42,203 bases of DNA from Thalassolituus sp. Its GTDB lineage: Bacteria > Pseudomonadota > Gammaproteobacteria > Pseudomonadales > Oceanobacteraceae. The stretch spans positions 1 through 42,203 of the forward strand of contig PDUK01000021.1 in assembly GCA_006212115.1 (NCBI GenBank), given 5' to 3'. A program made the position numbers and the translations under genes. Shown here one piece after another: positions 24,525-37,341 of the stretch (within the stretch, counting starts at the first letter, position 1; each line of letters starts with the position of its first letter). The notes beneath the pieces were generated by a model, which worked only from the letters and a program-made list of their open reading frames with translations, was not told the DNA's origin and did not search any database.

Positions 24525-25589
24525 TCACCGGTGATACTGCGGGCTCAACTCTGTTACAGCTTCGACAAAGGCCCTTGCGTGCTCAGGATCAACAAACTGG
24601 TGGATACCATGGCCAAGGTTGAATACGTGCCCTGATCCTGGACCATAGCTGTCCAGAATACGTTTCACTTCATTGCGAATTGTCTCTGGAGAGGCATAAA
24701 GTACAGATGGATCCATATTGCCCTGCAAGGCGACACGATCCCCGACTCTGGCACGTGCACTACCGATGTCCGTCGTCCAGTCGAGTCCCAGAGCATCAGC
24801 GCCTGTATCGGCCATCAACTCCAGCCATTGACCACCACCTTTCGTAAACAGAATGACCGGTATCTTCTGACCATCATGCTCACGAATCAGGCCATCGACA
24901 ATCTGCTTCATGTATTTGAGGGAAAACTCACGATACGAAACGTCACTCAGGCTGCCACCCCATGTATCGAAGATCTGCACGGCTTGGGCGCCTGCCTTGA
25001 TCTGGGCATTCAGGTAATCAATCACAGACAACGCGAGCTTGTTCAGTAGCTCATGCATGACTTCAGGTGTGTCATACATCATGGCTTTAACATGACGAAA
25101 GTCCTTGGATGAACCGCCCTCAACCATGTATGTCGCAAGCGTCCACGGGCTGCCTGAAAATCCAATCAGAGGCACACGACCATTCAACTCCCGGCGGATG
25201 GTAGACACTGCCTTAAGTACGTAATCCAGGTCTGCCTCTGTATTAGCAACAGGCAGGTCTGCAACGTCCTTCTCACTGCGCAACACCTTCTTAAAGCGCG
25301 GGCCTTCGCCTGTTTCAAAGTACAACCCCAAGCCCATGGCGTCTGGTATCGTCAAAATATCAGAGAACAGAATAGCTGCATCAAGAGGGAATCGTTCAAG
25401 AGGCTGAATCGTCACTTCACACGCCAGCTCAGCATTTTTGCATAACGACATGAAATCGCCGGCCTGAGCACGGGTCGCCTTGTATTCAGGAAGATAACGT
25501 CCAGCCTGTCGCATCATCCAGACAGGAGTGCGGTCAACCGGCTCTCGCAACAGCGCACGGAGAAAACGATCATTCTTTAATTCAGACAT
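24525..25589 (-). CDS. hemE: uroporphyrinogen decarboxylase
   Basis: HemE removes four carboxyl groups from uroporphyrinogen III to give coproporphyrinogen III in haem synthesis. From the ATG at 25589 the 354-residue protein has exactly the E. coli length and begins [20 protein letters not shown]. It has the signature [19 protein letters not shown], the [20 protein letters not shown] block (catalytic aspartate), [32 protein letters not shown] and [16 protein letters not shown]. An ATG at 25595 is an alternative start. A TATTAT -10-like box (minus strand, plus 25621-25626) lies beside the T-tract of the lipoprotein terminator and could start its transcription. Confidence 0.97.
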   Translation of the reverse strand: MSELKNDRFLRALLREPVDRTPVWMMRQAGRYLPEYKATRAQAGDFMSLCKNAELACEVTIQPLERFPLDAAILFSDILTIPDAMGLGLYFETGEGPRFKKVLRSEKDVADLPVANTEADLDYVLKAVSTIRRELNGRVPLIGFSGSPWTLATYMVEGGSSKDFRHVKAMMYDTPEVMHELLNKLALSVIDYLNAQIKAGAQAVQIFDTWGGSLSDVSYREFSLKYMKQIVDGLIREHDGQKIPVILFTKGGGQWLELMADTGADALGLDWTTDIGSARARVGDRVALQGNMDPSVLYASPETIRNEVKRILDSYGPGSGHVFNLGHGIHQFVDPEHARAFVEAVTELSPQYHR

Positions 25590-25628
25590 GGACATCTCGA
25601 AGGCCTTTATTTTTCGGAACATAATAAC

Positions 25629-25655
25629 AAAAAAACCCGGCGCGAGGCCGGGTTT
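25629..25655 (-). terminator. intrinsic terminator of the Ig-like lipoprotein gene
   Basis: On the minus strand AAACCCGGC and GCCGGGTTT form a perfect 9-bp stem (plus 25633-25641 and 25647-25655) with a 5-nt loop, followed by a run of seven T. It lies 18 bp after the stop codon and is a textbook Rho-independent terminator. Confidence 0.92.
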
Positions 25656-25673
25656 CGGTTCTACAAATGTAGT

Positions 25674-27905
25674 TCACAAAAAGTCGATCAAAGTCGAGGA
25701 AGAATACCACCCACCGGTAAATTCAACATCGAACTCCAATGCTACGATCGGGTCTGTACCTTGAGTAACTGTAATCTCGTAGACGTCTGCCCCAAATCCG
25801 ACAATTTCCACAGGAAACTCTGCAATATCCAGGGGACCCTGTTTGGCTCCCTGCACAATCGAGGCATCGCCAGCCTGAGTCGTATTGAACATCACATCAG
25901 ACGGTAAAGTACCAAAATCCGGGTCTTGTACTACGGCATAAACAACAGCTGGACTAGCTAGCTTTTGACCAGTGAAAATCTGAAAATCCTCACCAAGGTC
26001 ACGCGCATCGCCATCCGCATTTTGATCCCCATTACCAGATCGATAATAGAAGCTAACTACTGGGTTCTCTCTCAGCCAAATAGTAGACGTAAGGGTGCCA
26101 GCATCATTGGTTGCGGAGATTTCAAGTGGTCCGCGATCTCCATCACCACGCGTCGCTGACACACCGAACACGGCTCCCCGATTAACCTGAATACCTGCTG
26201 CGCTGGCATCATGATTAATAAAGCCAGTACTGTTCGGGACGTCACCGCCACCGGCGACATCATAACCGTCTGCACTCGCCGACACGCTTGAACCCAGGTG
26301 GGGGATATTTCCGTTACCGTCCTGAGCAACAACATAGAAATACCTTGAATAACTGGAACCAGATACCTCTTCAATGCTTCCATCCTTATTGCTGACAAAG
26401 TAGCGTACCGAGTTAATCAGGCTGGCACCCTCTGACTGAACAATACGCAAAGAATCTCCGATGTAAGAAAGCCCAGCACAGTGCCCCTCAGCCTTTGCAG
26501 CTTCGCTACACAACGCACCTCGATAAACAGTCGGAGCCGAGTCCCGATCACCATTAGCATCAAAGTCGGCGAAAAACTCCACAGCGAAACTTCCATCCAT
26601 ATCGAGTGCAGAGTCCCAGTCGTCATCACGGAAAGGCTCCGCATAACTCACAAACCGCTCTCCGAGGTCATAAACACCATTATTGTTGCTATCAGTAAAA
26701 CCATGCTCACCAATGGTATAAGCCATTATCGTGGTCATACCTCTGATGGTAGACGAGTCAAAAGGATCCAGCTCGTTAACACGCTGCAAACCTGCGTCTG
26801 AGTCACCAGGACGAGTGCCACTACTGAACCAGGTTACAGAACAACGGCCACCTAAAGTTTCACATGTTGATTCAATTACGCCGCTCTCAGCATTAAAATT
26901 GATAACCGTACCGTCAGGTACCGGATTCTGAAATTGATCCGCTGCAATTGCCGTAATGGTAATTTCTTCACCTGAGTAATCGTAACCGCCTGGATTAAGA
27001 ATATCGGCAACAATCTCAAAGCTGTCCTGATCTACGATGCCCGTTGTGACTGAAATACCTGACGACGTGGTAGAAATAATACTATTTCCGTCAGTAGCAA
27101 GTGTTGAAGCTATCACCGAGGTGGTTGCATGAGATGTTCCCGCGTTAACAATCGCCTGCACCTCGCCATTATCGTTGGTGAAGACTGCCTCTTGAGACAA
27201 TTCAATCCCCCCTGTCGACACAGTCAACTCGAAGGCTACTTCTCGATTCGCAATAGGGTTACCGTCTTTATCCAGTACCTGAAACACCAGTACAGATTGT
27301 TTCGGTATAACGGCATTGCCAATGGTTTTAATAGACATCGCAGGAGTCTCTGTTCCCACGTACAAGATTGTCCCAACTTCCTGAGGCGCAATGGATACTG
27401 TCCCTTTCGCTACGGATTGAACCTCACCTGAGTCAGCAACACCGTCTTCCGAATCGTAAATAGTGAAGGTAATTTCATCCTCACCCTCACAACCGCTGGC
27501 AGTATAATTTACCGTTACTCTACCGCTTGATACGAACTTTTCATTTTCACTGAAGACCGCTCTGCCTTCAGAAGCACAAGCTGATGAGAATACAACGCTG
27601 TATTCTTGAGTCGTCACCAGCTGATTATCGTTATCCGCATCGACAATGTTTGCCGAAATAAGCGTTGAGCCTCCGGCAGAAAGAGCAGACGAGGTAATCT
27701 CCAAAGCGCCGTCTTGGTAACTTTCTCCTGAGCCTGTTCCTACTTCGGCATTACCAACTACAACAGTGCTATCGACGCTTGCTCCTGTATCTCCGGTGGA
27801 CTCACCAGTATCCGAAGTACTCCCCCCAACAGGATCTCCCCCACCGCCACACGCGGTAAGCAACGAAGCAAAAAATAAAGTCGTTAGATAAGCGGGCAAA
27901 CGCAT
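25674..27905 (-). CDS. large Ig-like lipoprotein with EF-hand-type loops
   Basis: This 743-residue protein has a lipoprotein signal with lipobox LTAC (Cys19), then a Gly/Ser/Thr/Asp-rich linker to about residue 60, so it is probably anchored in the outer membrane. Several Ig-like repeats follow. Those near 195-290 (VLVFQVLDKDGNPIANREVAFELTVSTGG) and 310-365 (AADQFQNPVPDGTVINFNAESG) resemble the Big_1 domains of invasin/intimin. Two or three acidic loops look like calcium sites: Asp405-x-Asn-x-Asn-Gly, with Glu416 at loop position 12; Asp447-x-Asp-x-Asn-Gly; and a less perfect one near 627. Six or more cysteines may form disulphides. A strong GGGAGGGG site precedes the ATG. The gene looks more AT-rich than its neighbours and has terminators on both sides. 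An adhesin or surface structural protein is the best guess. Confidence 0.88.
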   Translation of the reverse strand: MRLPAYLTTLFFASLLTACGGGGDPVGGSTSDTGESTGDTGASVDSTVVVGNAEVGTGSGESYQDGALEITSSALSAGGSTLISANIVDADNDNQLVTTQEYSVVFSSACASEGRAVFSENEKFVSSGRVTVNYTASGCEGEDEITFTIYDSEDGVADSGEVQSVAKGTVSIAPQEVGTILYVGTETPAMSIKTIGNAVIPKQSVLVFQVLDKDGNPIANREVAFELTVSTGGIELSQEAVFTNDNGEVQAIVNAGTSHATTSVIASTLATDGNSIISTTSSGISVTTGIVDQDSFEIVADILNPGGYDYSGEEITITAIAADQFQNPVPDGTVINFNAESGVIESTCETLGGRCSVTWFSSGTRPGDSDAGLQRVNELDPFDSSTIRGMTTIMAYTIGEHGFTDSNNNGVYDLGERFVSYAEPFRDDDWDSALDMDGSFAVEFFADFDANGDRDSAPTVYRGALCSEAAKAEGHCAGLSYIGDSLRIVQSEGASLINSVRYFVSNKDGSIEEVSGSSYSRYFYVVAQDGNGNIPHLGSSVSASADGYDVAGGGDVPNSTGFINHDASAAGIQVNRGAVFGVSATRGDGDRGPLEISATNDAGTLTSTIWLRENPVVSFYYRSGNGDQNADGDARDLGEDFQIFTGQKLASPAVVYAVVQDPDFGTLPSDVMFNTTQAGDASIVQGAKQGPLDIAEFPVEIVGFGADVYEITVTQGTDPIVALEFDVEFTGGWYSSSTLIDFL

Positions 27906-28004
27906 GGGGTGACCCCTCCCTGTGTAAAATTTTCGGAACCCGAAAGCCGGCGTATTATTCTTAGCCGCCCAAGAATACCCTGCTTGCCGTTTTAGCTCTA
28001 CCGC

Positions 28005-28038
28005 AAAAAAAGAAAACGCGACCGAAGTCGCGTTTTCT
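28005..28038 (-). terminator. strong intrinsic terminator of gltBD
   Basis: On the minus strand a 12-bp perfect stem (plus 28011-28022 with 28027-28038) closes a UUCG tetraloop, and seven T follow (plus A-run 28005-28011). It lies 46 bp beyond the gltD stop. A UUCG loop on a C-G closing pair is an unusually stable form. Confidence 0.94.
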
Positions 28039-28083
28039 GGCGCAGTCGGTCACGTCCGACGGCTATGTCATACAGATACAGAA

Positions 28084-29532
<1,449 letters not shown>

Positions 29533-32500
29533 TTACTCAGGACGAGCACGGGTGCTGTTCAGCAGTTGTTGTAAGTCAGCCGCTTTTGGCTTAACCAACC
29601 AGAACTTACCGATAAAGCTATCGAATTCGGTCAGTATCTGCTGGCCCCAAGCGCTACCAGTCTCTTCGACGAATTCACGGATAACGCTACGCAGATGATT
29701 GCGATGGCCTTCCATTTCTTCGTTGCTGATACGGTGAATATCGACCAGTTCGTGGTTGTACTTATCAACAAATGTATTGTCGCGGTCGAGTACATAAGCG
29801 AAGCCGCCAGTCATACCCGCGCCGAAGTTGTAGCCAGTTTCACCCAGCACACAAATCAGACCGCCAGTCATATACTCACAGCAGTGATCGCCCGCACCTT
29901 CCACAACCGCGTGAGCACCGGAGTTACGAACACCGAAGCGCTCACCGGCACAGCCAGCCGCAAGCAACTTACCGCCAGTTGCACCGTACAGACAGGTGTT
30001 ACCAACGATGGACGTTTCATTAGTCTTGAACGTCGAACCTTGTGGTGGACGGATCACCAGCTTACCGCCAGTCATACCTTTGCCCACGTAGTCATTCGCA
30101 TCACCTTCCAGAACCATTTCGAGACCGCCGGCATTCCAGACACCGAACGACTGACCAGCAATACCAGTCAGGTTCAGGCGGATCGGAGCGTCAGCCATGC
30201 CTTGGTTACCGTGGCGCTTAGCGATTTCACCAGAAAGGCGAGCACCGACAGAACGGTCACAGTTAGTAATATGGAAGCTAAACTCACCGCCCGCTTTGTT
30301 CTCAATCGCAGACAGTGTTTCTTCAACCATACGCTCAGCCAACAGACCCTCGTCGTAAGGTTTGTTACGCTCGACCTGCACAGTGTGAGGCTTGTCTTCT
30401 GGAATCAGGTCACTGCCTAACATTGGCGACAAGTCCAGGTGACGCTGCTTCTCAGTATTACCGTCCAGCAGTGCCAGTAGATCAGTACGACCTACCAGTT
30501 CCTGCATGCTACGGACACCGATCTGCGCCATCCAATTACGAACTTCCTCGGCGACGAAGCGGAAGTAATTGATCACCATATCTTTAGTACCGATATAGTG
30601 CTTATCACGCAGCTCATCATTCTGAGTCGCAACACCAGTTGCACAGTTGTTCAGGTGACAGATACGCAGATACTTACAGCCGACTGCGACCATTGGCAGC
30701 GTACCGAAACCGAAGGACTCAGCACCGAGAATCGCAGCCTTAACCACATCCAGACCGGACTTGAGACCACCGTCAGTCTGAACCCGGACATTACCGCGCA
30801 GATCATTCGCACGCAGAGTTTGGTGTGCTTCTGACAGACCTAACTCCCATGGAGAGCCCGCGTAGCGGATAGATGTCAGAGGAGAAGCCGCAGTACCACC
30901 GTCATAACCAGAAATGGTGATCAGGTCAGCGTAGGCTTTCGCCACACCTGCAGCGATCGTACCGACACCTGGTTCAGACACCAGCTTGACCGACACAAGA
31001 GCAGAAGGATTAACCTGCTTAAGGTCGTAAATCAGCTGCGCCAGATCTTCGATCGAGTAAATATCGTGGTGCGGTGGTGGAGAAATCAGAGTCACACCCG
31101 GTACTGAATAACGCAGGGTTGCGATCAACTGGTTAACTTTACCACCCGGCAGCTGGCCACCTTCGCCCGGCTTCGCACCCTGAGCTACCTTAATCTGCAG
31201 CACTTCCGCGCTGGACAGGTAGTGCGGAGTCACGCCGAAACGACCGGAAGCAATCTGCTTAATTTTAGAGTTACGCGTTGTGCCGTAACGCAATGGGTCT
31301 TCACCGCCTTCACCGGAGTTAGAGCGACCACCCAGTTCATTCATCGCCATTGCCAGTGCTTCATGCGCTTCTGGTGACAGAGCACCCAGAGACATAGCAG
31401 CAGTATCGAAGCGTGGGAAGATCTTCTCTGCTGGTTCAACCTCGGAAATATCGATCGGTTGAATATCTTTACGGAAACTCAGCAGATCCCGAACCGTTGC
31501 AGTTGGACGATTATTTACCAGGTCGGCAAACCGATCGTATGCCGCTTGGCTGTTCGTCTGCACTGCTTCCTGAATGTTTTTAACAACATCCGGGTTATAG
31601 GCGTGATACTCACCACCATGGACGTATTTGAGCAAGCCGCCCTGTTCGATCTGTTTACGCGGCTTCCACGCAACCTTGCCGATCAGAGCCAGGTCTTCTT
31701 CGAAATCAGAGAAACCTGCGCCTTCAATTCGACTGGTCACACCACAGAAACACAGATCCACAACATCAGTGCTCAGACCAATCGCTTCAAACAACTGCGA
31801 GCCACGGTAAGACGTGATGGTGGAAATGCCCATTTTAGACATAACCTTCAGCAGGCCTTTCCGGATCGCTTTGCGATAGTTGGCGTGGGATTTCAGCGGA
31901 TCACCCAGTACCTCTCCACTACGATGCAGATCAGTAAGGATGTCGTAAGCCAGCCACGGGTAAACAGCCGTTGCACCGAAACCCAGCAGCACAGCAAACT
32001 GGTGCGCGTCGCGAGCAGAGCCTGTTTCGACAACGATATTCGCACTGGTACGCAGACCTTTGCGGCTCAAAGAGTGGTGCACTGCACCGGTCGCCATCAA
32101 CGCTGGAATAACCGCCTGACCTTTCTCAACCTGACGGTCGCTCAGGATCAGAATTACGTTACCGTCGCGGATTGCCTCTTCAGCACGCTGCGTCAGGGAC
32201 ACAATCGCATCCTTCAGCGAGCCCGTCTCGTCGTACGCCAGCGGCAATGTAATATGGCGGAACTCATCACGCCCTGTCGCTTTCAAGCCTTCGAACTTGA
32301 GCGGAGACAGGACTGGAGAAGTCAGGATAACGCGATTCGCGTGATCCGGCGTTTCTTCGAAAACGTTTTTCTCAGCGCCGATACAGGTTTCCAGAGACAT
32401 CACGATGGACTCACGCAGTGGGTCGATCGGTGGGTTGGTAACCTGAGCAAACATCTGACGGAAGTAGTCGGCAACGTGGCGAACACGCTGAGACAGAACC

Positions 32501-33972
32501 GCCATCGGAGTATCATCACCCATTGAGCCAGTCGCTTCCTGACCGTCTTCGGCCATTGGACGCAGCACCTGATCACGCTCTTCACGAGTAATGAGGTGCA
32601 GTTTCTGGTGGGTATTGAGAGCATCACCGGACAATGCTTCCTGACCGTCTACTTTCTCAAGGTGAAGACGGCTTTCGATACGCAGTGCATTGTCACGCAA
32701 CCATTGTTTATATGGCTGCGACGTTTTCATCATAGTATCGATGTCATCGGTACGAAGAAGCTTACCTTCCTTCGTATCGATCGCCAGGATATCACCCGGG
32801 CCTACACGGCCTTTCGCCACAACATCTTCAGGCTTATAGTTGTATACACCAACTTCGGATGCCACGGTGATGAAGTTGTTCTTCGTGATCACCCAGCGAG
32901 AAGGACGCAGACCATTGCGGTCAAGGCCACAAACAGCATAGCGACCGTCTGTTGTTACCAGGCCGGCAGGACCATCCCAAGGTTCCATGTGCATGGAGTT
33001 GTATTCGTAGAACGCACGCAAGTCAGCGTCCATCGTCTCAACGTTCTGCCACGCAGGCGGAATCATCATACGAATCGCACGGAAAATATTCATTCCACCC
33101 ATCGACAACAGCTCAAGCATGTTGTCCATAGACGATGAGTCAGAACCAGTGGTGTTCACTACCGGCGAGATGTCTTCCAGGTTCGGCAGCAGTGGGCTGG
33201 CGAATTTACTCGCACGGGCATTCGCCCAGTTACGGTTACCACGAATGGTGTTAATTTCACCGTTGTGCGCGAGCATGCGGAATGGCTGAGCCAGAGGCCA
33301 GCGAGGCATGGTGTTCGTTGAGAACCGCTGATGGAATACGCAGATCGCTGTTTCCAGGCGCTCATCACCCAGGTCCAGATAGAAGTTCGGCAGGTCAACC
33401 GGCATCATCAGGCCTTTGTAAGACAGGACCTGATCAGACAAGCTGGCGATATAGAAATCCGGGTACTGTTCCAACGCTTTTTCAGCGAATCGACGTGCGT
33501 AGAACAGCTTAACTGCTAGCGCCTGATCATCGATTGACTCGTCAGCCGAAACAAAAATCTGCTCAAAACGTGGCAGACAATCGATCGCCATAGGGCCAAG
33601 ACAGTCATTGCTGGTTGGAACTGTCCGCCACCCAAGGACTGTCAGCCCCTGGCCGCGAATGGCCGCCTCGACCGCTTCTTTCTGTTTCTGGAAAACAGCA
33701 TCGTCCAGATCCATAAACAGCATGCCAACAGCGTACTGCTCAGGAAGTGCGATACCCTGCTCCTGCGTAACAGCACGCAAGAACGAGTCCGGTTTCTGAA
33801 TCAACAGACCGCAACCGTCACCTGTTTTTCCATCCGCAGCGATACCGCCACGGTGTGTCATGCAAGTCAGGGACTCGATGGAGGTCTGCAAAAGCTCATA
33901 ACTTGGCTTGCCTTCTAAATGGGCGAGCAGACCGAATCCACAATTGTCCCTGAAGTCGCCTGGATTATACAT
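29533..33972 (-). CDS. gltB: glutamate synthase large subunit
   Basis: GltB is the catalytic subunit of NADPH glutamate synthase, central to ammonium assimilation. The 1479-residue protein begins [14 protein letters not shown]. Removal of a 10-residue propeptide would expose Cys11, the nucleophile of the N-terminal glutaminase domain. The central and FMN-binding synthase domains follow, with the [11 protein letters not shown] and [15 protein letters not shown] blocks and the 3Fe-4S cysteines in [17 protein letters not shown]-terminal beta-helix ([13 protein letters not shown] and related glycine-rich turns) closes the protein. A TAGGAG site precedes the ATG. It is the first gene of gltBD. An 11-bp tandem repeat lies just upstream of the start. 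Confidence 0.98.
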   Translation of the reverse strand: MYNPGDFRDNCGFGLLAHLEGKPSYELLQTSIESLTCMTHRGGIAADGKTGDGCGLLIQKPDSFLRAVTQEQGIALPEQYAVGMLFMDLDDAVFQKQKEAVEAAIRGQGLTVLGWRTVPTSNDCLGPMAIDCLPRFEQIFVSADESIDDQALAVKLFYARRFAEKALEQYPDFYIASLSDQVLSYKGLMMPVDLPNFYLDLGDERLETAICVFHQRFSTNTMPRWPLAQPFRMLAHNGEINTIRGNRNWANARASKFASPLLPNLEDISPVVNTTGSDSSSMDNMLELLSMGGMNIFRAIRMMIPPAWQNVETMDADLRAFYEYNSMHMEPWDGPAGLVTTDGRYAVCGLDRNGLRPSRWVITKNNFITVASEVGVYNYKPEDVVAKGRVGPGDILAIDTKEGKLLRTDDIDTMMKTSQPYKQWLRDNALRIESRLHLEKVDGQEALSGDALNTHQKLHLITREERDQVLRPMAEDGQEATGSMGDDTPMAVLSQRVRHVADYFRQMFAQVTNPPIDPLRESIVMSLETCIGAEKNVFEETPDHANRVILTSPVLSPLKFEGLKATGRDEFRHITLPLAYDETGSLKDAIVSLTQRAEEAIRDGNVILILSDRQVEKGQAVIPALMATGAVHHSLSRKGLRTSANIVVETGSARDAHQFAVLLGFGATAVYPWLAYDILTDLHRSGEVLGDPLKSHANYRKAIRKGLLKVMSKMGISTITSYRGSQLFEAIGLSTDVVDLCFCGVTSRIEGAGFSDFEEDLALIGKVAWKPRKQIEQGGLLKYVHGGEYHAYNPDVVKNIQEAVQTNSQAAYDRFADLVNNRPTATVRDLLSFRKDIQPIDISEVEPAEKIFPRFDTAAMSLGALSPEAHEALAMAMNELGGRSNSGEGGEDPLRYGTTRNSKIKQIASGRFGVTPHYLSSAEVLQIKVAQGAKPGEGGQLPGGKVNQLIATLRYSVPGVTLISPPPHHDIYSIEDLAQLIYDLKQVNPSALVSVKLVSEPGVGTIAAGVAKAYADLITISGYDGGTAASPLTSIRYAGSPWELGLSEAHQTLRANDLRGNVRVQTDGGLKSGLDVVKAAILGAESFGFGTLPMVAVGCKYLRICHLNNCATGVATQNDELRDKHYIGTKDMVINYFRFVAEEVRNWMAQIGVRSMQELVGRTDLLALLDGNTEKQRHLDLSPMLGSDLIPEDKPHTVQVERNKPYDEGLLAERMVEETLSAIENKAGGEFSFHITNCDRSVGARLSGEIAKRHGNQGMADAPIRLNLTGIAGQSFGVWNAGGLEMVLEGDANDYVGKGMTGGKLVIRPPQGSTFKTNETSIVGNTCLYGATGGKLLAAGCAGERFGVRNSGAHAVVEGAGDHCCEYMTGGLICVLGETGYNFGAGMTGGFAYVLDRDNTFVDKYNHELVDIHRISNEEMEGHRNHLRSVIREFVEETGSAWGQQILTEFDSFIGKFWLVKPKAADLQQLLNSTRARPE

Positions 33973-33992
33973 ACCGGCTCCTACGAATATCT

Positions 33993-34013
33993 CTCATCAA
34001 AAACTCATCAAAA
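33993..34013 (-). promoter_or_regulatory. tandem 11-bp repeat upstream of gltB
   Basis: CTCATCAAAA occurs twice (33993-34002 and 34004-34013) with one base between, giving an 11-bp period that puts both copies on nearly the same helix face. On the minus strand it reads TTTTGATGAG twice, beginning about 20 bp before the gltB ATG. It could bind a regulator, or its first copy could supply a -35-like TTGATG box. Confidence 0.4.
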
Positions 34014-34196
34014 TCAGGGTATTACGAATGACTATTGTTTAAAAAATAGACATCCCCGAAGAAAAAGGACGCTCATTCTACACGTCTGGATCGAACGCCA
34101 CAAATAGATCGGATAAGGAAACGCGCGCAGCCCCGACACAAATGCCTTGCCGGGTACCTCTTCAGAGCGCTCGTTCGGATCAGAGAAAGGGGTGCT

Positions 34197-35717
34197 TTAG
34201 CGTATCGCAGACTGCGCCGCAGAGACCGGTCTGACCCAAGGTGACTGACTACGTAACCGGGCAGGCATCGCATTTACCGCGGCTGTGGCCTCATTCCGGG
34301 TCGCGTACACACCAGATACGACAACAAACCAATCTTTATTCTGATGGGTCGTCTGGTACTGATATAAAGTGCCTGTTACCTGGTTTTTCCAGTCCTGGCG
34401 GAATTTAGATGCACCGTCCCCACTGAACGAACCAAGTAATTGCACGATATACCCAGATTCAGCTGCCAACAAGGCACGTTCGTCAGGAGTGTAACTTGGC
34501 TTGGTAGGTTGTATCTTCTCGGCAGCCGATGCATCGGTAGTAGCCACTGAGCTCTCCGAATCACGTGTTCCAGATTTAGCCAACACAGCATCGGTACTCT
34601 GCGAAGCAATCGCGGGAGCAACCTTTGGACTCGTCTCTGCTTCTGTCTTCTGGAGCTCACTCGTGCTGGCTGTCGTCTGCGACACCGCACCCTCTGCCGC
34701 CACCTCCACTGGAGACGCGGCGTCAGCAGTCATTGTAGTACTGGCATTTGTTGGTGGAACAGCAGATGTCTCAGGCACACCCTCAGACTGAGGATCGGGA
34801 TAGTTAAAGTCCTTCGCAGGTACGACCGCCTCACGCTCGCCAATATTCTCACTTACGACAACGCTATCGTTGTCGACCGCCGAGCCGGCTCCCCACTGGT
34901 ACAAACCCACCATCGCGATAATGGTCACGATACCCGCGATTGCCAGAATATTTTTCACTGGAAACCCACTAGTCTGGGCAGGAACCACCCGTGCCACTGA
35001 ACTCAGCATTCGCTGAGCATGATTCAACGCCGGTCCCGGCAAACACCCTGAATCCATCATCAATTCGGACAGCTCTGCCTGACTGAGAGGACAGTTTTCG
35101 CCATCACCATACACCTGCGTGACCAGAGTATTAATCTCCGCGTCCGTTAATGGTTCCAGTCTAAGGACATGAATAGGTGCCTGAGCAGGCGAATTGCGGA
35201 ACTGAGTTTCGTATCCTGGCGTTCCAAACAACACAACGGATAAAGCCTGAGGCGCGAGAAGCGCAAAATGAGCGATATCATTCAGCGTTTCAGCATCCAG
35301 CTGATCAGCCTGATCAATTATAAGAAGAAGATTCCCGCCAGATTCACTTCGACTGACCGCTTCATTCTTGATGGCCTCACGTGCCTGAACACTGTCCTCA
35401 TGAATCGCCGGCATATCCCAGTGAGACGCCAGAGCGGAGAGTATCGAGGGCATACCCAACATGACACTTGCCGTGAGTAGCAATGTTTCGTCGGGCTCTT
35501 CACGCTGGGCTGCCAGGCTGTTCGCGATAAACGACTTACCGGCGCCTTCGAGCCCAGTAACAGCGACAAGCAATTCACTGTAGGAAGCCAGGTGCGACAG
35601 CAGTTCTACATGCCGGGTCTGAGATTCGAGCAGGCGATTCATTGCAAAGTTCCCCCTCGGCTGCTCGCGCTCTACGCCGGTCAGCCCAGACAAATCATGT
35701 TCAAAATCCGTTTCCAT
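34197..35717 (-). CDS. damX: DamX-like ATPase/SPOR-domain protein
   Basis: DamX-type proteins bind septal peptidoglycan through a SPOR domain and act in cell division. From the ATG at 35717 the protein has 506 residues. An N-terminal AAA/ExeA-like ATPase domain has Walker A GLEGAGKS (55-62) and Walker B LLLIIDQAD (Asp135). A membrane helix lies at about 256-275. A long Ser/Thr/Ala/Pro-rich periplasmic linker and a C-terminal SPOR domain of about 70 residues (GYIVQLLGSF ... WFVVVSGVYATRNEA) complete it. This start has an AGGAG site with 9-nt spacing; a TTG at 35741 directly after the aroB stop is less likely. Position after aroK-aroB is the usual site for damX. E. coli DamX lacks an obvious intact ATPase domain; longer forms like this one are known in pseudomonads, from memory. 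Confidence 0.9.
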   Translation of the reverse strand: METDFEHDLSGLTGVEREQPRGNFAMNRLLESQTRHVELLSHLASYSELLVAVTGLEGAGKSFIANSLAAQREEPDETLLLTASVMLGMPSILSALASHWDMPAIHEDSVQAREAIKNEAVSRSESGGNLLLIIDQADQLDAETLNDIAHFALLAPQALSVVLFGTPGYETQFRNSPAQAPIHVLRLEPLTDAEINTLVTQVYGDGENCPLSQAELSELMMDSGCLPGPALNHAQRMLSSVARVVPAQTSGFPVKNILAIAGIVTIIAMVGLYQWGAGSAVDNDSVVVSENIGEREAVVPAKDFNYPDPQSEGVPETSAVPPTNASTTMTADAASPVEVAAEGAVSQTTASTSELQKTEAETSPKVAPAIASQSTDAVLAKSGTRDSESSVATTDASAAEKIQPTKPSYTPDERALLAAESGYIVQLLGSFSGDGASKFRQDWKNQVTGTLYQYQTTHQNKDWFVVVSGVYATRNEATAAVNAMPARLRSQSPWVRPVSAAQSAIR

Positions 35718-35741
35718 ACTCAGCGTCTCCTGTATTCCCAA

Positions 35742-36827
35742 TCAGGGCTTTGCGCCACACGCTATCAAAGTCTCATCGAGCAAGTCCCGAGGCACTTCTG
35801 AGGTGATGTAAGCTTCACCAATCCCTTTTAACAGGACCAATCTCAGTGCGCCATCCAGCACTTTCTTATCAACCGCCATCCGACTGACATAGTCTTCGCA
35901 AGTCATATCAGCAGGCCCTTTCACAGGCAGATGTGCCGCTTGCAACAGACGTAGGAGGGCATGCTCTTCGTCTTTATTCAGATACCCCAGACGACGGCTC
36001 AGGTCCGCCGCCATCATCATACCAGCACCGACAGCCTCGCCATGTAGCCAGTTTCCATAACCCTGATGGGCCTCGATGGCATGACCGAATGTATGACCCA
36101 GATTCAGAATCGCACGAATGCCGCCCTCACGCTCATCCTGCGCAACAACTTTGGCTTTATTCTCACAAGAGCGGTAAATGGCGTCAGCAAGAGATTCCGC
36201 ATCTCCAGCCATCAGGCCGGCGACATTATCCTGAAGCCACTCGTAGAACTCCGCATCTGTGATCAGTCCGTATTTGATCACCTCTGCCATACCGGCAGCC
36301 ATCTCAGCCAAAGGAAGCGTCTCAAGCGTATCGGTGTCAGCAATAACACACTGAGGCTGGTGAAATGCACCGATCATATTCTTACCAAGCGGATGGTTAA
36401 CACCCGTCTTACCGCCCACCGAAGAGTCTACTTGCGACAGGAGCGTCGTCGGAACCTGAATAAAATTAACACCGCGTTGATACGAGGCCGCAGCAAAACC
36501 GGTCATATCACCCACAACACCGCCACCCAACGCGATCAATGTCGTCGTTCTGTTATGGCGTCGTTCCAATAGCTCGTCAAAAATCAGGTTCAGGGTATCA
36601 AGGTCTTTGTACTTTTCACCGTCAGGGAGAATGACTGTATCTACTTGGTAGTCAGTCAGAGCGGATTTCACATCATCCAGATAGATTGGTGCAACCGTCT
36701 CGTTAGTGACAATCAGGACCTGACGTCCCTTGATATGGGGAGTGTAGAGGTCAGGGTTTCGCAGCAGTCCGTGGCCAATGTAAATAGGATAACTACGATC
36801 ACCAAGATCGACCGACAAAGTCTGCAT
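35742..36827 (-). CDS. aroB: 3-dehydroquinate synthase
   Basis: AroB converts DAHP to 3-dehydroquinate, the second step of the shikimate pathway, using NAD and zinc. The 361-residue protein shows the NAD-binding [20 protein letters not shown], the catalytic [30 protein letters not shown] and the zinc ligands in [27 protein letters not shown] place the start at the ATG at 36827, overlapping the aroK stop by one base (TGATG). A GTG codon just before it (36830) is possible but unnecessary. Confidence 0.97.
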   Translation of the reverse strand: MQTLSVDLGDRSYPIYIGHGLLRNPDLYTPHIKGRQVLIVTNETVAPIYLDDVKSALTDYQVDTVILPDGEKYKDLDTLNLIFDELLERRHNRTTTLIALGGGVVGDMTGFAAASYQRGVNFIQVPTTLLSQVDSSVGGKTGVNHPLGKNMIGAFHQPQCVIADTDTLETLPLAEMAAGMAEVIKYGLITDAEFYEWLQDNVAGLMAGDAESLADAIYRSCENKAKVVAQDEREGGIRAILNLGHTFGHAIEAHQGYGNWLHGEAVGAGMMMAADLSRRLGYLNKDEEHALLRLLQAAHLPVKGPADMTCEDYVSRMAVDKKVLDGALRLVLLKGIGEAYITSEVPRDLLDETLIACGAKP

Positions 36828-37339
36828 CACTCACCTTCTAAACGTTTTTTTAAGTCCTGAATCACCCAGCGAGGATTACGCTGATCTGTTTCAATTATGA
36901 TATCGGCTACCGAACGGTATAGAGGATCGCGCTCCTCAAAAAGTTTCCGCAATACGGCTTCTGGATTCGCAGTTTGCAGTAGAGGACGGTTTCGGTCACG
37001 CGCCGTTCGAGCCAGCTGCTGTTCAACAGAGGTGCACAGATAAATTACGGTTCCCCTGGAAGCAAGATGCTGTCTGTTCTCGGCTCTCAGCACAGCACCA
37101 CCGCCCGTTGAGAGCACAATACCTTTTTGCTGTGTTAGCTCATCAATGACCGATTCTTCTCGCTCGCGAAAGCCTGCTTCGCCCTCTTTATCAAAGATCC
37201 AAGGGATATCGGCACCGCAGCGGTCTTCAATAACTTTATCTGAGTCATAAAACTCAAATTTAAGTTCCTGAGAAAGCAGACGGCCGATGGTGCTTTTTCC
37301 CGCACCCATCGGCCCAATAAGAAAGACTGACTGTGTCAT
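36827..37339 (-). CDS. aroK: shikimate kinase
   Basis: AroK phosphorylates shikimate at the 3-hydroxyl with ATP. The 170-residue protein has the Walker [10 protein letters not shown] (9-17), [15 protein letters not shown] for shikimate and magnesium binding, [27 protein letters not shown] and the adenine-lid RNRPLLQ. It starts 2 bp after the pilQ stop and its own stop overlaps aroB, so it is almost certainly translated from the same message as the pilus genes. This linkage is ancient and common in gammaproteobacteria. Confidence 0.97.
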   Translation of the reverse strand: MTQSVFLIGPMGAGKSTIGRLLSQELKFEFYDSDKVIEDRCGADIPWIFDKEGEAGFREREESVIDELTQQKGIVLSTGGGAVLRAENRQHLASRGTVIYLCTSVEQQLARTARDRNRPLLQTANPEAVLRKLFEERDPLYRSVADIIIETDQRNPRWVIQDLKKRLEGE

Positions 37340-37341
37340 GT

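Noticed and set aside
31459-32526. 355-codon open frame on the plus strand opposite gltB
   Set aside because: It is antisense to a well-conserved part of GltB, and its translation is Gln/Arg/Thr-rich with no recognisable domain.
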